NCBI GenBank assembly: GCA_028023455.1
Contig: JAQFVV010000020.1
Location: 10,339,092 to 10,403,091 of the forward strand
DNA from: Epiperipatus broadwayi
Taxonomy: Eukaryota; Onychophora; Udeonychophora; Euonychophora; Peripatidae
DNA: 64,000 nucleotides
Direction: 5' to 3'
Shown here in pieces: positions 10,986 to 22,924 of the stretch. A program made the translations under genes and the position numbers. Numbering within the stretch: position 1 is the stretch's first letter; each line of letters starts with the position of its first letter. The notes below the pieces were generated by a model. It saw only the letters and a list, made by a program, of their open reading frames with translations. It did no database searches and was not told the origin of the DNA.

Positions 10986-11574
10986 TCTAAAAGTTATCTA
11001 TTGAGTGGTTCACTTGAAAATTTTCATTATAGTTGCTCTAAATACCACTGAAAAGTTTTATCAATCAAGCATAAGTTTTAGAGGTTACATCTATTGTCTA
11101 AAACTACAACTATTATTGACAAATAATAACCATGAAAATACAACTTTATCTCAGATCTTTACGCAAAGATTCACCATAATGATTGCTATCAATTTGCACC
11201 CATTATCTTGATTTATTATTGATTTATTATGATCTTTAAAAAAAAAAATTTTTTTTTTAAAAAATAACCATAATTTTTTCAAATGGTGGCCATTTTGTAA
11301 GAGTGATGATGTCACAGGATACTAATTATATTAAAGTCATGTCACTCAAAAATAAAATGATGTTGACACCAAAAATGTATAGTACAGAGTTCATTCATTA
11401 TACAGTATCTAATATTGTTTTGATTTTAGAATTAAAATATGATTGTTGTATTTATCTAATTTTCATCAAATGTCCTTGCAAGATAGTTCATACTTACATT
11501 TATGATATGTATATAAAATAAGCAAAAAATGTCAGTTTCATGCAGGGTAGTTAATAATAAAAAACATACTTTAA
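10986..11574. other. AT-rich DNA, no feature recognised
   Basis: An A(n)T(n) block at about 11238-11262 is self-complementary. Chance ORFs only. Confidence 0.4.
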
Positions 11575-12515
11575 TCATAGGGTATATGAGCACAGACTTT
11601 CACACAACCCACCACTCTCCAGTCTATCTAATAACACTGATACACTCAAGCACATATATGCTGAAAAGATAAATAATCACCAATATACATATTTTGTGCA
11701 AAACCAGCAATCATCAGTTGGTCCAGATTATCATCTTCCACACATGTATACTATAAGTGCTCAGATATATATTAAGATAGACAATCTTCATACTTTAATA
11801 GACAGGCTCCAATCTACTACACACTCCAACTCTTCAACCGTCCATCCAATTGAAAATTTGATGATGGAATGCTCAGATGCTACCCTGAGGCTGAGATTCT
11901 TGTCACACCCATGTTGACCTAAGGTCAATCTGAACTCCACATGTACAGGACATAATTCATTAAATACATATGCAAGGATGGGAAGACATCTCTACAATGT
12001 AATAACTGAAACACAGGCTTATTATAGGTATATATATATAATAAGCCTGTGTTTCAGTTACACCTATAATAAGCCTGTGTTTCAGTTATTACATTGTAGA
12101 GATGTCTTCCCATCCTTGCATATGTATTTAATGGATTATGTCCTGTACATGTGGAGTTTCAGATTGACCTTAGGTCAACATGGGTGTGGCAAGAATCTCA
12201 GCCTCAGAATGGCATCTGAGCATTCCATCATCAGATTTTCAATTGGATGGACGGTTGAAGAGTTGGAGTGTGTAGTAGATTGGAGCCTGTCCATTAAAGT
12301 ATGAAGATTGTCTATCTTAATATATATCTGAGCACTTATAATATATATGTGTGGGAGATGATAATCTGGACCAACTGATGATTGCTGGTTTAGCATGAAA
12401 TACATATATTGGTGATTATTTATCTTTTATATGTGCTTGAGTGTATCAGTGTTATTAGATAGACTGGAGAGTGGTGGGTTGTGTGAAAGTCTGTGCTCAT
12501 ATACCCTATATATTA
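11575..12515. repeat. Family B repeat duplicated as a 0.94-kb near-perfect palindrome
   Basis: The left arm (11575 to about 12040) is the minus orientation and the right arm (about 12046 to 12515) the plus orientation of the same repeat, joined through an ATAATAAGCCTGTGTTTCAG / TATATATA centre. The arms agree almost base for base, including ATTTTCAATTGGATGGACGG and GACCTTAGGTCAACATGGG, which indicates a recent inverted duplication or gene conversion between arms. Each arm has a hammerhead: the right arm at 12370-12413, the left arm at about 11685-11733 with a core G12 to A change. A further ATAATAAGCCTGTGTTTCAG copy follows at about 12546. ORFs here are by-products of the palindrome. Confidence 0.85.
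12370..12413 (+). ncRNA. Hammerhead ribozyme motif, family B
   Basis: ACCAA, CUGAUGA, UUGCU-GGUUU-AGCAU, GAA, AUACAUAU, A, UUGGU. The core is intact with an AUA cleavage triplet and a five-pair stem I. The 10.1/11.1 closing pair is U/U instead of G/C because AGCACGAAA has become AGCATGAAA (a CpG to TpG change). Stem III has one C/A mismatch. Confidence 0.6.
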
Positions 12516-13552
12516 CATATATAGACACATGTATATATATATATATATAATAAGCCTGTGTTTCAGTTAATACTTTAATCATGTATAACAAGCAAAGTAT
12601 ATTAATATTAAATTTTAATATATGTACCTTAGAACAAATATATTCACTTAAACAATATTATGGATTTAAATTATCATGAATGTTATTTTGCTCAAGGGGG
12701 GGGGGGGTGTTAATTGTAAAATATTGCATCTAATAACTGTAAATTATTTTGAAGGGGAAAAAATATTTTGAACATTATGCAACTATTAGAAGTTATTAAA
12801 CGTAAATTTAAACCATCATTTATTTTCAATTTTAAATTAACATTCTTATAATTTGTTTCTGATATTAAAGATAATGTTTCCTGTTAAAAAAAAGTATATA
12901 TCTTTACTATATTAGCAAAAAAAAAAAAAGATTTAATCATTTACATGATTAACATTTCAGCAATCAATTGTACATTACATTTCTTTATCAAGTTTTAATT
13001 TAACTTCACTTCATTTACATAAAATAATTCATGAAGCATTGCTTTTTTAAAAAAATTTAATAGCAACACAACAAAAATAAATAAAAAATTGATAATATAA
13101 CACAAAGTGCATCAAAAACAAATTTTAAAATGTACACTGAAGTTTTATACTTTATTTTCATATAACAAACTGAATTAGAAAATATTCTCCCATTATTTAA
13201 AAAACAAAATGGCAGGCAATAAAATATTATAGTTATTGAAATATTTTATACAATATATTTACCCACAAGTTAGTAATTTTTCTAAATAATATGCTTAGTA
13301 AAATATTTATTCATTAATTAAAACTTTTTTCAATTTAAGCTTTATTTTTTTAATCATATTTTTATATATTTTAAATTTAAGGTAACAATTTAATTTTTTT
13401 CTAAAGGAACTCATTACAACTGCTTATTTTTTATGTGCAATCTTTGATTTATGGTACATTTTGGAGCAGGTGTAATACTAGATTCAGCAAAAAATAAGAA
13501 ACATGAAAAGGATATTCAGCACAACAATTATTAAAAGTAATAAGTATATAAT
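12516..13552. other. AT-rich DNA with a G10 tract
   Basis: A pure G run lies at about 12698-12707. No coding or RNA feature was recognised. Confidence 0.4.
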
Positions 13553-13740
13553 GTTATATATAGAGTTTGCAAAACAAACTCTTAACAAGCTTTGAGAATA
13601 CCCTCAACCCCAGATTGGTTTCTGCATCTAGCATCATCAAAGCTTGTTAAGAGTTTGTTTTGCGAACCCTATATATAACATTTGTAACATGAGCTTTATT
13701 AAAATTAGGTCATGTGACATCTGACTTGATTTTTTTATCA
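13553..13740 (-). repeat. Family A-short ribozyme repeat, decayed hammerhead
   Basis: Inverted arms GAGTTTGCAAAACAAACTCT plus TAACAAGCTTTG (from 13564) and their complement (to about 13663) enclose a minus-strand hammerhead remnant: UUGAUGA in place of CUGAUGA, UGC-UAGA-UGCA-like stem II, GAAACCAAUC, UGGGGUUGAGG. The copy ends in GTCATGTGACATCTGACTTG, the complement of the motif that opens the 5.1-kb copy. Confidence 0.65.
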
Positions 13741-15344
13741 AGTATATAATCTATACTAAGTTTAAGGGAAAGAAAAAATAATGCAAAGATAGTTTGTAAT
13801 GACAAAATATATCTAATATTTTATATTATAATGTTGTTAACATATTTGACACTGGAGTGTTAATAAAAACCTGATCAGATCATTTACCATAAAATAATGC
13901 TTTATAAATTTAACCAAGTAGCATAGATCTTGATTCTTTAATTTTCAAATAGGTTTTGAAATGAAATTATTTTATTATTTACAAAATAAATTTACAAATA
14001 TTTCCAAATTAGTAGAAAATGGATGAATTAAAAAATGAAATGTAAAAGGTTTAGAAGGTATCATGACAGCAGAAATGTTTGTAAGTAAGAAAAGAAATTT
14101 AAGGATAGGCTTAAAAAGCCTTAATAAAATTATAAATTTCAATAAAATTCTAGAATATAAAAATTAGAAAAGCAATATTTACAGATAAGATTCAATTTTA
14201 AATAAAAGCAAATAAAAAAATCAAATATTACGTGTAAAGATTGGTAGAGTTTAAAACAATCAAACACTACATACACACTTATTTAACAAATAAATATACT
14301 TATATAAATACATATTTTATATATGTGTGATTGCAAAATATTTACATTTATAGCCCAGCACAAAATTATTCTAAAATAACTTTATTAAAGTAAATAATAT
14401 ATGTTTACAAATAATACAATTGGATAAGAATGAATATTACATTTGAACTATAGGCATAATTAATAATTAACTGATAACATAATGATAAATAAGACAAAAC
14501 TTAATGAATAAATACATGATAATTTGGTCACTAAGAACCTTATCTAGAAAACTGAAAAAGCTTCCACGTTTCCTCGTATAGAAATTTTGTAGATAAGGTT
14601 CTGTCTCTGTCTTTGAGTTTTTTAAGGGTTTGTAGGAAATAAGAATCAACATCTGGAAGTGGGAGAGTGAATTGTCTCTTACATCTGGCCAACCATACAG
14701 AGTACGTCAGGAAAATCAACAGTCTGATAGTCAGGATATCTCTAGAGCACAGTCAGTCCTTAATTGATATAATCCTATAGAAGTCCACTTTAGAGTTCTG
14801 ATAGATTAACATTTTAACATTCCCAAGTCCGGTGTAAGAGTAGATGATGTGGTCAAATGTTTCATCTTGTCTGCAGCAGTTAGAGCATAATAAATCAATC
14901 ACACTGATTTGTCTCCTTCAGCTCAGGCCTGAAAATTTACTTTAACTAGGTAATCCCAAAACTTTGGCTCCAACCCCCAAAATTTAAAAAGAACAACAAG
15001 TTTGTGATTGGATAAGCCAAGTTTCAGTCTAATAATAGTGACCTGAGGGTTGAACAGTTGATGTGCTTGCCAGAGTGTAATTTTAGCTTTAAAGCACAAA
15101 ATTAATTACAAAAAAGGTTTAAAGAACAAAATTGTATTTATTTATTAATAATGATTTCAATGCAATAAATAAGATATTTGAATTTAAAATTATTATATTT
15201 ATTTATTTTAACGTTTCAATTTTATTATGGAATACAAGTTTAAGAGATAATTGTTAGTATTCTTAACTATTAAAAAAATGAGATTGTGATATTAAAAAGT
15301 AAGACAGGTTTCTAATTAAAACATTTCTATCATAAGTTTAATTA
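13741..15344. other. AT-rich DNA, no supported feature
   Basis: The short stretch 14640-15080 is slightly less AT-rich and reads like a worn repeat or pseudogene on the minus strand, but no family was recognised. Confidence 0.35.
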
Positions 15345-15359
15345 AAATTATATGAGTTT

Positions 15360-15444
15360 GTCAAGCGTCGGTAGCTGAGACCTTGCAGTTGCTTGCAGAT
15401 GGTTGCCGCGGGTTCGCTTCCCGGGCTTTGACATATGAAAAAAA
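15360..15444 (+). mobile_element. tRNA-derived SINE, copy 3 (internally deleted)
   Basis: GTCAAGCG, an A-box-like GTAGCTGAGACCTTGC, a shortened middle and a good B box GGGTTCGCTTCCCGGG, then TTTGACATATGAAA and poly-A. The flanks AAATTATATGAGTTT (15345-15359) and AAATTATGTTTGAGTTT (about 15445-15461) are a diverged target duplication. The anticodon-arm region is about 12-20 bases shorter than in copy 1. Confidence 0.82.
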
Positions 15445-15461
15445 AAATTATGTTTGAGTTT

Positions 15462-16310
15462 TTTATTTTGTTTAATTAAAGTATTATTTCTAGTATTGGA
15501 GACATCTTTACATCCATCCTTACCATAAACGTCTGTCAAGTACTTTATTTGTCATAGAAATCAGAACAAATATGAGTTGGAAATGGATAGCCACCATAAA
15601 TACCTTCAGTTTAGAAAATGAAAGTTAAAAATAAATACATTCAAAATAAGTGGACTGAAAATAAATGAAAGCTTAAACTATCTCCTTCAATTATGGTAAT
15701 TTAAATCTTTATACTATAAATTATTGAATCTAAAATTTCTTTTAAAAATTATATAAAATTATTAGAATACTTTTTAATTTATATGCTGCTATGTATTCAT
15801 ATTTAGTTTTCCAACTAATGGAACAACTATATTGAAAATCACATTATAAGATTCAACATTATTTTTTAAGTGTCATTAATACTAAGAGAATAATTTAACA
15901 AACTAATTTTCTTAAATAATAATTGGTTAAGACTTGGAATAAATTATCTACATCTACAATAAATAATGTTTCCTTTCTCAAAAAAAAAAATACAGCTATT
16001 TCATTTTGTCATACTGTCAACTGTGCAAAAACTCACTCTATTTTAAATTTTTTATTTAGTCTAATGATCTGTCAAATTAAGATATTATTTATATTTAAAT
16101 GTTTTATATTTATTTAGTTGAAATAATAATTATTTATCTTTCAAATGACAATAAAATTTAATAGGAACATCTTTTATAACTAGGTAAGAATAAGATACTG
16201 TTACAGTGATAAAGAAAAGTGGATTTGTTTATTTAATTGTTTTTATCACTACTTATAAAAGGATATGCTTTACTTATTATCACTGTTGTTAAATCTTTTT
16301 AACAACAGCA
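15462..16310. other. AT-rich DNA, no feature recognised
   Basis: No gene, RNA motif or repeat boundary was supported. Confidence 0.4.
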
Positions 16311-16319
16311 CACACCTCC

Positions 16320-16432
16320 TTTTTTTTTTTTCCCTATGTCATAGCATCGGCCGGGACGCGAACCCACAACCGTCTGCAACCAACTACTTGCTTGCATGGC
16401 GGCTGCGATACCTCTCGGCTAACAACGCAAGA
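16320..16432 (-). mobile_element. tRNA-derived SINE, copy 4
   Basis: Poly-T, TATGTCATAGCATCGGCC, the B-box complement GGACGCGAACCC, AACCGTCTGCAACCAACTAC, and the A-box complement ACCTCTCGGCTAACAACG. It is flanked on both sides by CACACCTCC (16311-16319 and 16433-16441), a clean 9-bp duplication. Confidence 0.87.
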
Positions 16433-16441
16433 CACACCTCC

Positions 16442-17276
16442 TTTTTTCTTTCAAATATATATGATTTACAAAATATAATGTTCTTTTCCACTAAAACATT
16501 ATATTATATAAAAGGATATAAGATGAAAAGAAGAATATAATATTTCATAAATGCTTGTTTATGTAACAATTCTTTTTTTAAAATATGCATATAAATGTTA
16601 AATATTTGAATTCAGTAAAATTATTCATTTAGATAAATATATGAATGCATTTGCATATTATTCTTGTATGACGAAATCATTAACATTGTTTTAACATTAA
16701 TATGCTAATTAAATAGAAAAACTTCATAGACAATGAATGTTTGTTCAATTTAACCACCATAAAATGTATTATACTATATATTGAAAAATCAGATTAAACA
16801 AAATATTGCTGTTAGATAAGATTTGTGAGTGAAATAAATTTAAATCACTTAGATATGGGGAAGAATTAATACTAAGCACTCAAAAAAAAAAAAAAAGAAA
16901 TATTTAGAAGTTAATAGAATTGTTAAATTTAATTCCTGTAGTTATTTAATAACAAATGATCATTTGAATTGCAAAGAAATGAAAGCTTTACCATAAAATT
17001 TGATCTAATGAAGAAATAAATACCTGCATGCATTATAAAAACAGATTATTATGTATTATAAATACATCCAGGGCAAACATAAACCCATAATTGTATGAAA
17101 ATAAAAAATACTTTTTAAAAAAAAAACTTGTATTACAGATGATAGTTAGAAGAATGCAAATCCATCTATGCAAAATACATTCGCATATTTTTGAAAAGAT
17201 AAATATAGGAATAATTTGAAGACATCATGAATAATGAAGTATTGCTGAAGTTCCAACTCAAATGTATATCCATTTA
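16442..17276. other. AT-rich DNA, no feature recognised
   Basis: Only short homopolymers and chance ORFs. Confidence 0.4.
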
Positions 17277-17284
17277 AAACAACC

Positions 17285-18538
17285 GGTGCTAGTATTATAG
17301 ATAAAGACGCCGTTTGATGGCGCTGTTTTCTCGCTAAAACTATAAAATATGAACATTCCCAGACCGTTTATTTTAATCATTTTGATGTGTTTTTTGTAAT
17401 GCGAAAATAATATTAATAAAAAAAAAATCGTCTTTTTTAAATATTATTTTTTATTAACATATACAAATTAAATGATAACAGTAAATGTAAAATAAAATCA
17501 ACAAATTACAATTTGATTCGTGTTTTTTATTTTGCTTTATTAGAAAAAATAATTTTCTATCGGATATTTTTTTAGTGGGGTTACGGCTTTTTTGTTGTTG
17601 TTGTTGTTTAAAAACTCATAATCAGAATAAAAAGTAAAATTTCTTAGTCTTCCTTTTCAATTTTAATTTTTGCAGACAAACAGATATTATTGTGTTACCG
17701 CTATTTTTTATTTTTTTAGTCTTCATTTTACATTTTTATTTTTTACAGAGAAACAGATATTACCACTATTTTTACTTCAAATAGAATGACAACAAAAAGT
17801 AAAAGTAGGGTTAGGTTTAGGGTTAGTTTTAGGGTTAGGTTTAGGATTAGGGTTCTGTTGTTTGTAATGCTAAAATAAAAAATATCAACATCGTACTTTT
17901 TGTAAATACTTATTTTTTATTAACATATATAAAATAAATGATAACAATAAATGTAAAATATATTCAACAAAGTATAACAGTAGTCGGAGAAATGAAAGTA
18001 AAAGTTTTTAAACAACAACAAATATATATATAAAATGTCTACTTTACTTATTAGCCATGTTTATAATATATGCTTTTTATGAAATTTAAAAAAAGAGTGT
18101 AGAATTGTACGTTACTTGACGCGTTACCTAATTCCAACTCACTTTACACATATATCTTGTCAACATTTTCCCACTTAAAACTTCAATACAGTACGGTGTA
18201 AAAAGTCTGATAATTATTACTTTAGAAAATCTGAATATTTCAATACTTTAAAAAAAAAATCAATCAAAACAACATTTCCATTCAATTCAAATATACACAC
18301 CCTCTCACCAAGCTGTAACGATTTTATAAACTGTGTGAATTCGCCAAATTTATTTCCTGCAATGTGATATACATGCTGTACTGCAACGCAACATAGCGGC
18401 CTGCAATCTGTAGCACAACAAAAAAGTTGTATTATAGAAAATGCGGGTTCGAACTTGTTGGCCGCGGAAACAGCATTTTTGTGTTTTAGCACAAAAACGG
18501 CACCATAGAACGGCGTCTTTAGCTATAAGACTAGAACC
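17285..18538 (+). mobile_element. GGT-type DNA transposon, copy 1 (non-autonomous, 1254 bp)
   Basis: Imperfect terminal inverted repeats of about 50 bp begin GGTGCTAGTATTATAGATAA on the left and end with the complement of GGTTCTAGTCTTATAGCTAA on the right. Both continue AAAGACGCCGTT..ATGG.GC.GTTTT...GCTAAAAC. The element is bounded by a perfect 8-bp target duplication AAACAACC (17277-17284 and 18539-18546). Inside, a TTAGGG-like block (about 17810-17856) and a GTAATGC(T/G)AAAATAA motif are shared with copies 2 and 3. The two overlapping minus-strand ORFs at 18217-18544 lie in the right terminal region and are not conserved as proteins. No transposase was found. An 8-bp TSD fits hAT, P, MULE or Merlin; GG.. 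ends favour MULE or Merlin over hAT, but this is open. Confidence 0.85.
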
Positions 18539-18546
18539 AAACAACC

Positions 18547-21500
18547 ATACAATAACAAAAGGAAATATAAGATCTTAATATATTTTAGAGAAGGAAGGTC
18601 AAGTAAATGTACTCTAGTTATCATTTACTATAAAACAATAATATTGTAGATTTATTTTTAAAGGTTTATAGTTTGACTTATTTACATGCCCATTGTTTTT
18701 CATCAAATGCAAATTTCTTTTAATATTTATAATGCTAGATAACAATTGAGTTATATTTATATGCCAATCTAGCATTTATCATACAGACTAAGAATAGAAT
18801 ATATTAATTAATCATTTATGTCATATATGTTTTGGTATATAGCAATAATATTTAGGTGCAATGTTTACCCAATAGCACATAAATGTGATAAAATTATAAT
18901 AACGTTGAAATCTGATTAATAGCTCTCTAATGCACTTTCACAAATTAATCTGTTTTGTTTAAAAAGACAGGTAAAAGATAAAATAGATTTAGATATTTTA
19001 TAATTGTATACCTACTTTTATATATATATATATTGTGTTCATTAATAAAATCTAAATCAATGGATGACTTTGAAAGGATAAAAAATTATTTGCATCAATG
19101 TCCTCCTTTGTTAGCAAATGAGATCAGAATGAGATTTAAAAATGCTTTTTCAACTATAACCTGATTAATCAGGGAATCAGAAAATCAACTATTATTTTGA
19201 GTTGCAAAGAAATATCCTAAGGGTGCTATAATAATTACATAGATCTTGAATGTTTCATGTGTTCTGTGTTTGCATAACAAACAGTGCAAACAAGTCTGTA
19301 GTTTACCATTGCTGTGCACAACTATAAAGAAACCTGATGATAATATTGTAGTGTGGGCAGTCACATGACATTATTAAACACCTTACTATTATATATATAT
19401 TGTAGCCTTTTTATTTGTTATATTATTGTATGGATGTTGTTAAAGGTCAATTTTAGTAAAAATAAATAAATTTTATGTAATGACTGATAAAAACCTATTA
19501 TTTAATTTATAAAAAAAGTTAAATTAATTGTTTCATAAGTGCTAAATTTAAGTTAACTTTCTTTAGATAGTTATAATTTATATAAGTTATAATTTCGAAT
19601 TATAAATTGTACTATTTATTTTTAAAATAAAACTTTAAATGATAGTCAAAATAATGTAAAGTATCTTTAATCAGTAATTATAATGATTAAAATTAATATT
19701 TCTTATAATTCTTAATAAATTTGATAATTGTTATTTATTTATTTTAAATGTATTTAATTAATAATCAAAAAATGGGAAGTGAGGTGTGTATTAATAGATG
19801 TGCACACACATTGATTTGATAATAAATAACTTTACTTTTTGTTAAAGTAATAAATTTATTAATTATATAAATAATAAATATGACTTTTAATCATATGAAT
19901 GTCATATAAATTCATAAAATCAATAATTAGAATAACATAAATTATAAAACATAGGTGTTAAAATTTATTTTAAATAGATTATTTTATTAAAATATAATTT
20001 AAATTTTGTATTATTAAAATTGATAAACATTGATTTAATAATATTAGTTTTAATTCATTTTTGAAATTGTAGACAATAATTAATATTCATTTTAGCCAGA
20101 CATCTGAAAGTAATTAACCAACTAAATATTGTAAACATTTACCTACAAATAGGGGGTAAGCAGACAATATAATAATAATAATCAAGCAATGATTGGGGAA
20201 ATTGTACTTTCTTTTCCAAAAAATGTAAATTTATTAAAATGTTACTTTTTTGGAAGTAAAAATCAAATAATAATCCTAAATACGTGGGAATTAATTTTAA
20301 GAAATTTATTAATAAATTTCATCATGGAATAAGAAGTAAATTATCCTTTTTGTGCTCTACATATGCTGACTACAAACTTATAATGGTTGGAATAGAACTT
20401 CATTCACTTGGATAAAATGTACTTCAACAAAACTACTAAAACATCTTTGCTTAAAATGAAAGGGCGATGTAAGAAATTTATTTAATATTTTTTATATACT
20501 ATATGATAAAAATCATTTTCTGCTAAATTCTAATCTCTAATAGTGATAAAGATAATTATTTATATTTGTTAAGACTATTATTATTTAAAGATGATTTTAT
20601 TTATAAAATTATTAAGATGATAATTACATAAGAGAAGAAGATAATGCAGATTGTCTTATTGAAAAGTTAATACTTATTGATTGTAATATAATTTAGATAT
20701 TTATAATTTATTAACTATTATAAATATTGATTATTAGAAGGAGTAATATTAGAATTTTTAATTCTATACATATATGTTTTGAAATTTAAAGAAAGAAATA
20801 AAACTTTTTAAATATATATATAATAAATTATATTTCCTAAATTGTGAAGTAATCATATAGATGTTATAAAATGAAAGGATGAACTAATGCTACAAGAATT
20901 TATTATTGTTGATAAATAATTCTAATTTTGATTTTTATCTATATTTGCAAATTATGATATAACTAATATTGAAGAGCGTAGAGGGGAGAGAAAAAAATTA
21001 TCTTCTTTCTAGCAACAGTTTGTCATTGACGTCATCATGGAACCATACCCCAAACTATGTGTTATGATATTTTATTTATTTTAAGAAGTTGAAGAAAACT
21101 TTTTGTTTGTATTATTTTATTTGAATTAACTATAATATTAATATAGTATTAAGTATTTAAAATTATTTATTTTATATGTCCTTTTTCAGATTTAAGTACT
21201 TACATTTTTTGGTATAAAATTTTTTTCTTGATTATAATTCTATAACATGGAAGAGGCGACATTTAGAACAAAGTAAGTGGTGATAATCATAAATTAATAT
21301 GATTAAGATATTTTAATAAAATATAAGATATTGGTATCTAATTTTAGGCATGGACTCAGGAAATAAATGTGTGATATTTATAATATATAAACTTAAATGA
21401 AAGTATATGATGAGAAATTAAATTCAATTAATATAATATTAGTATGTTTGTACAAAAGTCTGTATGATTGATCTCTTTACAAATTAAAGATAAATTATTT

Positions 21501-22920
21501 ATTATATTTATAATAAATTCTATCATAAAACTATTTGTTTGTTTTTAGTCTTCCTGAAATGTTAAAAGTATTATAATGGGTTAATGATAAGTTTAGATGT
21601 AATGAAAGAAATACTGTATTATATTTTATGTGATGTAAGTATTTCATATGGAGTGTCAGATTTTTAAGTGCGGTATATATTAGAAATCCTGTGGGATTGT
21701 GGATGTGTTTATTTGGGCTAAATATTGATATAATGGATAATGGCAATTTTTACAATCCGTAAGAGCTTGAAATAGTTACCGTGATAGAAAATTAAAGTAG
21801 ACACAATATAATATGTGGCATTTTTATAATTTTATAAGACATTTATTCCACACTCGTTATCATAAAAGGTTACCCTGGGATAAACATTGTACAAATGAAT
21901 TACAGATATCAGTAATAGTTATAGCTAAACTTTCAAATGGTGATAAGATAGATTAATTTATTGCCAGAATAAAAATATGAAACAAATAGAATATTAAAAA
22001 CACAATAAGAAGTATTTTGTGAAAGTTTTGATATATGAGATCAAAATACAAAATGAAAGGATAAGGTATAAGTGACATAATATCAAAAGAAAACCTGTTA
22101 TTTATTCTTACTACTGGATGTAATGAAATAAAATGCCATATCTTAATGAATATTTAAAGTAATCAAATATTTATTTTATGAAATAATAAAATATAAGAAA
22201 TAAACATAAGTTATAGAATTGTAATTAGACAACAATATTGTACAAAAGTTAAAGGTGAAAGAGTTACAATGTAAATGAATATATGAAATATTTGTACTTG
22301 ATGAAAATATTCCTTGTATATATATATATATTTGTTAATATATTTTGATACAAAATAGTAAGAAATATATTAATGATAATGGTGTAAAGTAATGTAATAT
22401 ACAAAATCCCATTCATAAATTACTTCAGAGTGAAGTATGCATTATTTTAGTTTGTAATAATTACTTAGTTAATTTTAGTTTGTAAAGTTTTGTTATAGTA
22501 TTTTAAATCTTACTATAATAAATTTTAATGTTTATTTTAAATTAATAAAGTACTGATAGTCTCATTTCTTGTTCCCAACTCATTGTTACTCATACTTGCC
22601 ATAAATATATAATAACGATTGAATATATTTGGAATTTGTTGCACATAATTTGAGATAGATAATAGATAGGAAAAATATGATGATTATTCAAGACATTTGA
22701 TATTGTATTCTAAAAATATTAATTAATTTAAATTTTCTATATCAGTTTCACTAATTATAGTGAAGAATTGAGTAATTAGCATGCCATATAATAGGAAAAA
22801 TTTGAATTATAATCCATTGTAATAGTAAATTATTTTGGAAATGAATTATGGTAATCAACAGTGTTATAAGTGTATAATAACAACATTTCATTCTTCTTAC
22901 ACTTTCAAGCAAAATATATT
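18547..22920. other. Long AT-rich stretch without recognisable feature
   Basis: About 4.4 kb of A/T-dominated sequence. No ORF has a recognisable domain and no SINE, MITE ends, hammerhead core or tRNA-like box was found. Short TA microsatellites occur at about 19020-19032 and 22317-22331. Confidence 0.45.
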
Positions 22921-22924
22921 TATT

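Noticed and set aside
11978-12405. ORFs of 108 and 76 codons inside the family B palindrome
   Set aside because: The same peptides recur wherever the repeat occurs (also 11696-11917 and 40147-40374), including through the ribozyme; they are non-coding repeat sequence.
15348-15539. 63-codon minus-strand ORF
   Set aside because: It crosses SINE copy 3 and its poly-A tail.
17810-17860. Interstitial telomere (TTAGGG array)
   Set aside because: The run is irregular and sits at the same place in several transposon copies with defined ends, so it belongs to the element, not to a chromosome end.
18217-18544. Two overlapping minus-strand ORFs of 91 and 64 codons
   Set aside because: They lie in the terminal region of a transposon whose other copies (61409-61684) do not keep the same frame.
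21531-21746. 71-codon minus-strand ORF in the 18.5-22.9 kb desert
   Set aside because: No recognisable domain, and its length is expected by chance at this composition.
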